From Chloroflexi bacterium OLB14 (GTDB lineage: Bacteria; Chloroflexota; Anaerolineae; Anaerolineales; Villigracilaceae): DNA of 64,000 bases. The notes below the pieces were generated by a model. It ran no database searches, was not told the origin of the DNA, and saw only the letters and a program-made list of their open reading frames with translations. Position numbers and translations under genes: made by a program. The stretch covers positions 1 through 64,000 of the forward strand of contig LMZR01000017.1 in NCBI GenBank assembly GCA_001567105.1, in the 5' to 3' direction. This document shows positions 45,849 to 53,220 of the stretch, in pieces (the stretch's first letter is position 1; each line of letters opens with the position of its first letter).

Positions 45849-46499
45849 CTAAAAAGTTTTTTTACTAACTATTAGAGATTCTACATCGCGAGAATAAAGA
45901 TTATCTTTGAATATAAAGCCCATTCGCCGCAAATATGATTCGTGCTGAGCGTTCCCAGAATCTGAAATTAAACGTCGAATACCTTTATGGTTAAAGAACA
46001 CAGCACTCGCCTCGAATAAAAATCTACCTGCTCGAAAATCTCGATAGCCTGGAATAACAAAATCCAGAAAAATATGCGCTTCTTCACCATCAGGCTTAAC
46101 AATTAATACACCAGCTGGAACCATATTGCGCAGAACAAATACCACAAGTTGATCGCTTTTAGGTTTGAAAAGATACGTAGGGAAAAATTTAAGAATATCT
46201 TGCCGATAAAATTCCAAAAAATTTTGTAAATAAGGGCTATCATGTGAAACTTCCATCAACTTGAAGCTATCTTTTTCTTGCCACATCTGCCATAAGTTAT
46301 AAAGGTTAACACATAAGATTAAGCTATTCAAAAAAGCAACAGGGAATGCCCCGATGAGTAATCCATACAGAATAAAAAATATTGCCCCAATCATATTGAT
46401 AACCCGCAAACGCACTAGCGATTTCATCATCAAAGAAATTGCAACTAGTACAGAACCTGCATAACCAATTAATTCGTAAATAAAAGAAGATTCTGTCAT
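45849..46499 (-). CDS. YgjV-like membrane protein with C-terminal GNAT-like domain
   Basis: 216 residues. Residues 1-70 are the YgjV-type membrane part with YELIGYAGSVLVAISLMMKS and INMIGAIFFILYGLLIGAFP. The C-terminal half is cytoplasmic, and FRAGRFLFEASAVFFNHKGI then QHESYLRRMGF match the acetyl-CoA-binding end of GNAT acetyltransferases. Substrate unknown. It converges on metF with no gap. Confidence 0.72.
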   Translation of the reverse strand: MTESSFIYELIGYAGSVLVAISLMMKSLVRLRVINMIGAIFFILYGLLIGAFPVAFLNSLILCVNLYNLWQMWQEKDSFKLMEVSHDSPYLQNFLEFYRQDILKFFPTYLFKPKSDQLVVFVLRNMVPAGVLIVKPDGEEAHIFLDFVIPGYRDFRAGRFLFEASAVFFNHKGIRRLISDSGNAQHESYLRRMGFIFKDNLYSRDVESLIVSKKTF

Positions 46500-46532
46500 C
46501 TTATAAAGTCCCTTTTCATTCGTTTATTCATT

Positions 46533-46826
46533 TCAAGATTTGCTTACCAACAAAACAATTCCATCTTCCCACTTCAATGTAGATGTAGGTGATTTCTGTT
46601 TGCGAACCTGCTCTGCCATATCTTTGACAATATCCATCCGCCGCCCAATAGCCCACGGATAAGCCTTATCCCACTCAGCATTAGTTTTCGGAAACCAAAT
46701 CATGGCAACAGTATCTGCTCCGCCAAATTCCCAATAAAATTCATAAGTTTTTTTATTGAATAACCCACCTTCAATGTATTGAATTGTGCCAGAACGCCCC
46801 TTTTGTATAATTTTAATTTTTGCCAT
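46533..46826 (-). CDS. Hypothetical protein
   Basis: A 97-residue soluble protein, MAKIKIIQKGRSGTIQYIEG, rich in Trp, Tyr and Lys (EFYWEFGGADTVAMIW). No motif or family recognised. It stands between the YgjV-like gene and the Fe-S protein gene, same strand. Confidence 0.5.
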   Translation of the reverse strand: MAKIKIIQKGRSGTIQYIEGGLFNKKTYEFYWEFGGADTVAMIWFPKTNAEWDKAYPWAIGRRMDIVKDMAEQVRKQKSPTSTLKWEDGIVLLVSKS

Positions 46827-46851
46827 ATAAATGCTCCATTGGTTATATCTC

Positions 46852-47628
46852 TTAATTGTATCTAATAATTTTTATTTTATCCCTCACCAACACCAGCGGA
46901 TGTTTCGCCTCAACCCCTACCCCATCTCGAATTTGCATTAGGCAGGCTGCGCCACTTGAAACAATTTCTAAATTAATATTTTCTATTCTATCTTTTAATC
47001 TGTTAAATATCTTCATCGAAAGTTCATAATGTTCTTTGTCAAAACCAAACGTGCCAGCCATGCCACAACAGCCCGCGTCACTCAACACAACCTCATAGCC
47101 TAACAAACGCAACAAATCAACAGTAGCAGTTGTCCCCAAGTTTGATGCGCGCTGATGACAATGTGGATGAAAAAATATTTTTTCTTCTTTCTTATTCAAA
47201 TTCTCAAAAGTATCCCTTAATTCCCCTAATTTGGCTACGCGCAACAAAAATTCATCCACCATAAAAACATGCTTTGAAATGGATTCAATCTCTGCTTTTC
47301 GATGTGGCAACAAAGCGACATATTCATCTTTGAGGCAATACACCTCAGGCGGTTCGCATCCGACTATGTTTATAGTTGATTCTGTTGCCAAACTTTTTAT
47401 CTCATCCAAAATTTTTTCTGCATGGCTTTTGGCTTGGTCAATGAATCCCTTTGAAAGAAACGAAGCCCCTGCCCCAATCAGTGATAACTGCTTCACTTCA
47501 TAGCCAAGATGATTCAAAATCTCAATAGCAGATTCTTTAACTTCTGGCTCAATATATTCCGAAAACACATCAGATAAAAATAAAACAACTCTTTTCTCCG
47601 CGCCCTCCGCGTCTCCGCGGTGAATCAT
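46852..47628 (-). CDS. GlcF-like Fe-S protein with CCG domain (C-terminal part of a GlcD/GlcF-type oxidase)
   Basis: The protein contains HPHCHQRASNLGTT and LSDAGCCGMAGTFG, the CCG/heterodisulfide-reductase type cysteine motifs. A further cluster Cys is in SSGAACLMQIRDGV. In related bacteria these residues form the end of a single GlcD-FeS-CCG oxidase of about 950-1000 residues. Here they are a separate frame starting two bases after the preceding gene's stop. The first codons are MIHRGDAEGAEKR, a known dispersed word repeat rather than protein-family sequence, so the start was probably supplied by the repeat. Confidence 0.75.
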   Translation of the reverse strand: MIHRGDAEGAEKRVVLFLSDVFSEYIEPEVKESAIEILNHLGYEVKQLSLIGAGASFLSKGFIDQAKSHAEKILDEIKSLATESTINIVGCEPPEVYCLKDEYVALLPHRKAEIESISKHVFMVDEFLLRVAKLGELRDTFENLNKKEEKIFFHPHCHQRASNLGTTATVDLLRLLGYEVVLSDAGCCGMAGTFGFDKEHYELSMKIFNRLKDRIENINLEIVSSGAACLMQIRDGVGVEAKHPLVLVRDKIKIIRYN

Positions 47629-47629
47629 T
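47590..47629. repeat. Dispersed word repeat at the junction of the GlcD- and GlcF-like genes
   Basis: The + strand has tctccgcgccctccgcgtct ccgcggtg. It translates as HRGDAEGAEKR on the minus strand, a pattern that recurs in many environmental bacterial genomes. Confidence 0.6.
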
Positions 47630-47630
47630 T

Positions 47631-49907
47631 TTACTTTTTGATAAATAAAGGCAGTTGTCTTTGCTCTGCAATTCCAAAAATTTTTGAAATTATTTTTTTA
47701 GACCAATTCATTTTCATTAACCAATTTGCTATTGGCGCAATTGGACTTAGCCACTTTGCAACGACATGAAAATATGCAAACAGATAATCACGCAACGGTC
47801 TGCGATGTGACTTGTAATAATGATTCATAAATTCATATTTAAGCCTGGGCATATCCACCCCGCTGGGGCATTCACTCGTGCAACCTTTACAAGCCAAACA
47901 TAAATCAAGTGATTTGAATGTTGCTTCCTCCAATTCAGACGATGGACGATGGACGATAGACCATTCACCTCCAACCATCTTCTGCTTACTGCTTACTGAT
48001 AACTGCCTTCTGTTTACTGCTTTCTGCTCACTTTCCACTTTCCACTTTCCACTGATTATTGCTCTTAAAAGATTCGCCCTGCCCCTCGTACTCAAGCCCT
48101 CATCCCCACTCGCCTGAAATGACGGACACATTACACCAGTAGATTTTCTACACACGCCTTGACCATTACACATTTCAATCGCGCCAGCCAATCCATGCTC
48201 ATGTTCAAAATGCAAAGCAGAATCCCAAACTTGCACTTGATAATTTTCGCCATATCGTAAATTCAAATCCATCGGTGGTGCATCAAATAATTTTTTCGGA
48301 TTCAAAATATTATCTGGGTCAGCGGCATGTTTTAACTTCCGCATTGCATCGGTGATTTCTTTTCCGTAAGTTCGTTCAATAAATTCACCAGAGACAATGC
48401 CGTCACCATGCTCACTACTCATTGAACCATCAAGTTTCATCACCAGCGAAAAAACTTCTTCAACGATATTTCGCATTTGCTTCACGCCTTCGCCACGAGT
48501 CAAATCTAATACGGGGCGAATGTGCAAACAGCCACCCGAAGCGTGGGCATATATTCCCGCATAAGTTTTATGCTCATGCAAAATCTTTTGCACCTCACGC
48601 ACAAACTCGCCAAGCCTTTCAACAGGAATTGCACAATCTTCAATGAATGCAATGGGGCGCGCATTTTGCAGACGCGAATCTAAAATCCCTAATCCTAATT
48701 TGCGGATATTCCAGATTCGATTTTGTTCTTCATTTGATTCCGCAATTGTTACTAATTTTGCGTTGGTCGAGTAGCCCGAAGCGCGATGCACTGAGTTTAT
48801 CGAAGTGTTTTTTGCTGAGGGCGTATCGAGACCACGAACCGCTTCTTTCAGCGCCGATACTTGGTCGCCGCTAAATTCAACCACCAACACCGCCTCAGGG
48901 TTTCCCACCATCCAACCCATTTGACTCGCCACAGCAGGCACACTTCTTGCCAATTGCAAAATCATCTGTGGAATTAATTCAATAGCACTGGGATTAAATT
49001 CTAAAAGTCGAGACACATCATCACAAGCAGATTCGATGCTTTGATATTGCAAAACGCCCAAAATAGTATGCTTTGGTTTGGGAACAAGATTTACTTTCAT
49101 CTTGCGGGTAACTGCTAAAGTTCCTTCACTGCCTGCCAGTAAAGGTGCAAGGTTCAAAGTTGAAGGTTTCAGGTTTGGATATTCACCAATCCATTGTGGA
49201 GGTTTGGATGGTGAAAAAGGTAAAAGATAATTCAATCTGTATCCCGCCGAATTACGCCATGATTTTGGATAATTTTGTTTTATTGATTCGGCATAATTTT
49301 CTCGAACTTCATTAGCGACAGACAAGATATTCGATAATCGAGTATTCGAATATCGAATATCGAATATCGAATTATCAAACTTCGCAATGCTTCCATCTGA
49401 AAGAATCACTTCCGCATCTAATAAATGATCCGCGCTCATGCCATATAAAATAGAATGTGCGCCTGTGGCATTGTTGCCAATTACACCGCCCATTGTGGCG
49501 CGTTCTGCCGAAGCAGGGTCTGGACCAAACATCAAGCCATGTTTTGCAACAGCACGATTCAAATCTGCAAGCACAACACCAGATTCAACAATTGCATAAT
49601 GTTCTTGGGGATTAATTTCAAGAATAGCATTGAGATGTTTTGAGCAATCTAAAATTAACGCTTCACCAATGGCTTGACCACCCAATGATGAACCAGAACC
49701 ACGCGGCAATATTGGAATTTTATATTTTGAAGCAAACTCAACTGCGGATTGTAAATCATCTTGCGTTTTTGGAATCGCTACGCCTAATGGTTCAATTTGA
49801 TACATCGAAGCATCAGTGGAGTATAAAACTTTGGAAGCAGTATCAAGCCGAAGGTCACCAGTGAAGCGTTTTTTTAGATGATAAGCAACTTCAGATAAGA
49901 TGGTCAT
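47631..49907 (-). CDS. FAD-binding oxidase with ferredoxin domain (GlcD-like), carrying three repeat-derived inserts
   Basis: FAD-linked oxidase of the glycolate/D-lactate dehydrogenase type. The FAD-binding PCMH domain has ILPRGSGSSLGGQAIGEALI and GPDPASAERATMGGVIGNN. The substrate domain ends GIYAHASGGCLHIRPVLDL and SSEHGDGIVSGEFIE. A 4Fe-4S module follows with LCLACKGCTSECPSGVDMPR. The reaction would be oxidation of a 2-hydroxy acid with electrons passed to quinone. Three inserts are out of family: about residues 177-194 (IFDIRYSNTRLSNILS), 359-382 (TPSAKNTSINSVHRASG) and 616-656 (RRQLSVSSKQKMVGGEW). All keep the frame. The CCG domain is encoded next. Confidence 0.88.
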   Translation of the reverse strand: MTILSEVAYHLKKRFTGDLRLDTASKVLYSTDASMYQIEPLGVAIPKTQDDLQSAVEFASKYKIPILPRGSGSSLGGQAIGEALILDCSKHLNAILEINPQEHYAIVESGVVLADLNRAVAKHGLMFGPDPASAERATMGGVIGNNATGAHSILYGMSADHLLDAEVILSDGSIAKFDNSIFDIRYSNTRLSNILSVANEVRENYAESIKQNYPKSWRNSAGYRLNYLLPFSPSKPPQWIGEYPNLKPSTLNLAPLLAGSEGTLAVTRKMKVNLVPKPKHTILGVLQYQSIESACDDVSRLLEFNPSAIELIPQMILQLARSVPAVASQMGWMVGNPEAVLVVEFSGDQVSALKEAVRGLDTPSAKNTSINSVHRASGYSTNAKLVTIAESNEEQNRIWNIRKLGLGILDSRLQNARPIAFIEDCAIPVERLGEFVREVQKILHEHKTYAGIYAHASGGCLHIRPVLDLTRGEGVKQMRNIVEEVFSLVMKLDGSMSSEHGDGIVSGEFIERTYGKEITDAMRKLKHAADPDNILNPKKLFDAPPMDLNLRYGENYQVQVWDSALHFEHEHGLAGAIEMCNGQGVCRKSTGVMCPSFQASGDEGLSTRGRANLLRAIISGKWKVESEQKAVNRRQLSVSSKQKMVGGEWSIVHRPSSELEEATFKSLDLCLACKGCTSECPSGVDMPRLKYEFMNHYYKSHRRPLRDYLFAYFHVVAKWLSPIAPIANWLMKMNWSKKIISKIFGIAEQRQLPLFIKK
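47938..48061. repeat. Tandem word repeat inside the GlcD-like gene
   Basis: Words such as ctgcttactgcttactgata, ccactttccactttccact and cgatggacgatggacgatag follow one another. The length keeps the frame of the gene on the minus strand. Confidence 0.7.
48762..48833. repeat. 72-bp dispersed hairpin repeat, copy inside the GlcD-like gene
   Basis: Inverted relative of the copy at 69-140, same length, ends gttggtcgagtagcccg and gggcgtatcgagacc. 72 is a multiple of three, so the reading frame survives. The central stem arms are CACT/AGTG against TGTT/AACA in the other copy. Confidence 0.78.
49325..49377. repeat. cgaatatcgaat tandem repeat inside the GlcD-like gene
   Basis: The + strand has cgagtattcgaatatcgaat atcgaatatcgaa. 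Each unit contains TATTCGA/TCGAATA, so the tract is also self-complementary. Confidence 0.65.
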
Positions 49908-51255
49908 GATTAAGCATCAAATTAACAGAAAGAATGGATTTAATCCAAGAATAAATCAAAAAGGTAAAGAGAATCAAATTAGCAAATGTCATAATGCGGA
50001 TTATTAAATAACTATTACCACGAATATCTCCAGTAAGATAGCCCCTTAAATACATTCCATATGCAATTGCAAACGGGATTAACCAAAATAATAATTTGGC
50101 GGTAATATTTTTGGAGTTTCTCATTAGCCCCAAGCAGGATATGATGGCATAAGGATAAAAATGATAAAGATATCTTTCATGTGTGCCAGTGAGCATAAGG
50201 TTGAAACTTAAATTAATAAGTGAAAGATAAAAGATAGCAGACGCGATTTGATCAGTATTGAAACCAACTTGGCTTTGATGGTTTTTATGCAGTAAATCTT
50301 TTATAAACAGTACAAATAGAATGATGTTAAAAAGAATAAATAAGCCAATACCAACGCTATAAGGTGAGATAAAATCAATTATAGTATTACCAAGATGGAG
50401 CGGGGCTTTTGATGAGGTGGAAAAATCGTTTACAAAAAATACCCATATATTTAAGCCGAGAGAAGAAATAATATTTCCATGCTGGCTTCCTGTAAGGAGA
50501 ATATATTGTAAGTGCGAGAAATAAGGATCTTTTATCTTTAATATTAAATCAAGAAAAATAATAGGAAGGCAAAAGAACAGTAAGACAGTAAAAAAAGAAG
50601 TGAGTATTTTTTTTATTCGAGGCGAATACAGTACAATATTAACAAATAGAATTGCAAGCAAGCCCACAACGCTAAAATAGATAAGTTGTTTTGTTAAAAC
50701 AAGTAATGCCAACAAAAATCCTGCAAATGACAGGGCTACATAATAATGCCAACTTGTTTTAGGTTTTGCGTTAAACCAAATTAAAAAGTTAAGAAATATT
50801 AAAACCAAAAACTGATTAATACCATCTATTTGCCCCCATACTGATGAGCCAATCCATGAGGAAGGTAACAAACCTATAATGCCAGCCCACAACGGCGAAT
50901 TTTTAACTTGCAGGTTTCGCAATATAAGCCAAATCAGAAGAACATTTATTGCATCTACAATGGCAAGATAGCTACGAAAGTAATTAGCAATTTGTTTATG
51001 GCTAACAATGCTACTGACGACATTAATCACTCCACCAGAGACAAGTGTGCCAAAGAATGGATAATTGCATCTTTCGCAATTCAAATAGATATTCCGCCAG
51101 TTAACACCCCAAGCTTGTGACCAACGCCAGAAGTCATCCACGTCACTGGTATGGTAAAACTTTGGAAAAAATCGAATTACAAAAAAAGGGAGAAATAATG
51201 CAAAAAGCAAAACACTCCATTGAATCAAAACTTTATAATTGTAATTAAATTTCAT
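49891..51255 (-). CDS. Polytopic membrane protein, glycosyltransferase-like
   Basis: 454 residues and about eleven helices. The first outer loop reads YHTSDVDDFWRWSQAWGVNW, with the acidic residues that GT-C enzymes such as GT87/mannosyltransferases use. Later loops hold LLPSSWIGSSVWGQIDGINQF and LTGTHERYLYHFYPYAIISC, both frequent in that group. Its start is eleven bases after the stop of the upstream gene, and it overlaps the GlcD-like start by seventeen bases. Confidence 0.7.
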   Translation of the reverse strand: MKFNYNYKVLIQWSVLLFALFLPFFVIRFFPKFYHTSDVDDFWRWSQAWGVNWRNIYLNCERCNYPFFGTLVSGGVINVVSSIVSHKQIANYFRSYLAIVDAINVLLIWLILRNLQVKNSPLWAGIIGLLPSSWIGSSVWGQIDGINQFLVLIFLNFLIWFNAKPKTSWHYYVALSFAGFLLALLVLTKQLIYFSVVGLLAILFVNIVLYSPRIKKILTSFFTVLLFFCLPIIFLDLILKIKDPYFSHLQYILLTGSQHGNIISSLGLNIWVFFVNDFSTSSKAPLHLGNTIIDFISPYSVGIGLFILFNIILFVLFIKDLLHKNHQSQVGFNTDQIASAIFYLSLINLSFNLMLTGTHERYLYHFYPYAIISCLGLMRNSKNITAKLLFWLIPFAIAYGMYLRGYLTGDIRGNSYLIIRIMTFANLILFTFLIYSWIKSILSVNLMLNHDHLI

Positions 51256-51265
51256 TTAATGTCTT

Positions 51266-52417
51266 TTAATATCTTCCAAATTCTTCAACAGCATCTACCA
51301 TTGCAAGAATATTTTCAGGCGGGACATCAGGCATGATGGTATGAACGGAAGAAAGTATATAACCGCCATCTTTACCAAGCGATTCAATAATGCGCTTCAC
51401 TTCTAAGCGAACCTCTTCAGGGGTGCCAAAAGGAAGAATGCGATGTGTGTCTATCGCGCCGCAAAAAATAAGGCTTTTTCCAAATTGTTTTTTCAATTCA
51501 ACGAGGTTAGACATTTTGCCCGCTGAGGTTTGAATGGGGTTAAGAATATCAATGCCCATTTCTACAAAGTCGGGCAATAGGTCAAAAACATCGCCATCAG
51601 TATGAAATAATACTTTGGCTTTGGTATGAGATTTTATAAATGAAATGTAATCTGCATGAATGGGCTTAATGCGCTGACGATACATTTTCGGCGAAAGCAT
51701 GAGGCTGGTTTGCATACCAAGATCATCACCTATTTTTATGATGTCAATCATATCGCCACATTCGCGCAGGAAATGCCCCATAAGTGTTTTACATAACTCT
51801 GCAATTTTTCCAACCAATGCTACGGCAAACTCGGGGTGTTTACCGAGATTGAAAAAAAATCTATCCATGCGTTGCATAGCATAAGCGCGTTCTAATGGGA
51901 ATGCCAACCATGGCGTAGCAAGGACTGCAAATTGATTCTCTTTTTTTAATTTCTCAAGCTCAGCATGGACATGCTCAACACGTGTTGGGTCGTTCATATC
52001 GGGCCAGGGATATTTTTCAAGGTCATCTATGGAATGAGTTTCTGCTAAAGGGTGAACAAATGGAAACCATGTGCCTGGATCACCTTCCACCGAGCCAACG
52101 CCCCATGAGTTGAAATATGTTGAACCTTTTTCGCGCTTGGCGTTCATTTCACGGATGTGCAAAGGTTCACGGTCATAGATTCCGCGAAAGTCGCTGTGCA
52201 ACCTTTCGAGAACAGGCTCATCAATAAGTGCCGTGCCAAGTTCTTCCCAGTCGTATAAATATTTTTCAGGTGCCTCAAAGTTGAGGTATTTTTTTAAGTT
52301 GCGATAAGCAGGCATTGAAATCCCAGTTGCGTTACTTGGTCCAATGCAAATTGGGACGCGGTCTGGAATTTCATGATTTAGAACTGCTAAGACACGATCA
52401 CGTGAGGTGAGAGACAT
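51266..52417 (-). CDS. Uroporphyrinogen decarboxylase family protein
   Basis: 383 residues of the URO-D fold. RVLAVLNHEIPDRVPICIGP opens it. KVLFHTDGDVFDLLPDFVEMG and GGYILSSVHTIMPDVPPENI are typical of the MtaA/CmuA-related methyltransferase branch rather than of haem-pathway HemE. Two residues expected in HemE (an Arg-rich substrate loop) are not obvious. It probably acts on a methylated corrinoid or methoxylated compound, but no corrinoid protein lies nearby. It begins three bases after gpmA. Confidence 0.82.
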   Translation of the reverse strand: MSLTSRDRVLAVLNHEIPDRVPICIGPSNATGISMPAYRNLKKYLNFEAPEKYLYDWEELGTALIDEPVLERLHSDFRGIYDREPLHIREMNAKREKGSTYFNSWGVGSVEGDPGTWFPFVHPLAETHSIDDLEKYPWPDMNDPTRVEHVHAELEKLKKENQFAVLATPWLAFPLERAYAMQRMDRFFFNLGKHPEFAVALVGKIAELCKTLMGHFLRECGDMIDIIKIGDDLGMQTSLMLSPKMYRQRIKPIHADYISFIKSHTKAKVLFHTDGDVFDLLPDFVEMGIDILNPIQTSAGKMSNLVELKKQFGKSLIFCGAIDTHRILPFGTPEEVRLEVKRIIESLGKDGGYILSSVHTIMPDVPPENILAMVDAVEEFGRY

Positions 52418-52420
52418 AAT

Positions 52421-53167
52421 CTACTTCGTCTTTCCTTGATTGGCTACCGCCGCCGCTTTCTTGGCGGCTTCTTCTGCATCACCGAGGTAATAATGTTTTA
52501 TCGGCTTCAAGTCTTGATCTAATTCATATACCAACGGCAAGCCTGTGGGGATGTTTAATTCTGTAATTTCGTTTTCAGAAACATTATCCAAATATTTGAC
52601 TAAGGCGCGAATTGAATTTCCGTGAGCGACAAGCAAAACTCGTTTGCCAGATTTGATTTCAGCAACCAAAGTCGAATTCCAAAATGGCAGTACGCGCTCG
52701 AGGGTAGTTTTAAGTGATTCGGTAGCAGGCAGTTGTTCGGGAGTCAATGAAGCGTATCGTCTATCAAATTTTGGATGACGTTCATCAGTCAATTCCAATG
52801 CAGGCGGTGGCACATCATAACTTCGTCTCCAAATTTTTACTTGCGCCTCACCAAACTTTTCTGCCATTTCAGTTTTGTTCAAACCTTGCAATGAACCATA
52901 ATGACGTTCGTTCAATTGCCATGCGCGAATTACAGGAAGCCAATTTAAATCCATCACATCTTGAATAATGCCAAGTGTTTTGATGGCGCGCTTCAAAACA
53001 GAAGTATATGCAACATCAAAATCATAACCGCCATCTTTTAAAAGTTTTCCCGCTTCGCTGGCTTCGGCTTTGCCAAGTTCGGTTAAATCAACATCCGTCC
53101 AACCTGTAAAGCGATTTTCTAAATTCCATGTGCTTTGTCCGTGACGCACTAAAACAAGTTTATACAT
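52421..53167 (-). CDS. gpmA: 2,3-bisphosphoglycerate-dependent phosphoglycerate mutase
   Basis: Interconverts 3- and 2-phosphoglycerate in glycolysis. The catalytic His is in [20 protein letters not shown], the second His in [16 protein letters not shown], and the substrate loop is [12 protein letters not shown]. At 248 residues it matches the dPGM family. ATG 53167 is chosen because AGGAG lies 7 bases before it; an ORF start at 53206 lacks this. It is divergent from mutS. Confidence 0.95.
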   Translation of the reverse strand: MYKLVLVRHGQSTWNLENRFTGWTDVDLTELGKAEASEAGKLLKDGGYDFDVAYTSVLKRAIKTLGIIQDVMDLNWLPVIRAWQLNERHYGSLQGLNKTEMAEKFGEAQVKIWRRSYDVPPPALELTDERHPKFDRRYASLTPEQLPATESLKTTLERVLPFWNSTLVAEIKSGKRVLLVAHGNSIRALVKYLDNVSENEITELNIPTGLPLVYELDQDLKPIKHYYLGDAEEAAKKAAAVANQGKTK

Positions 53168-53220
53168 GATTGCTCCTGTTATGTTTTTCAAATTATACAG
53201 CCTCATAGTAAAATCATGCT

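Noticed and set aside
49325..49377. CRISPR-like array from cgaatatcgaat repeats
   Set aside because: Units are contiguous with no spacers and lie within a coding frame.
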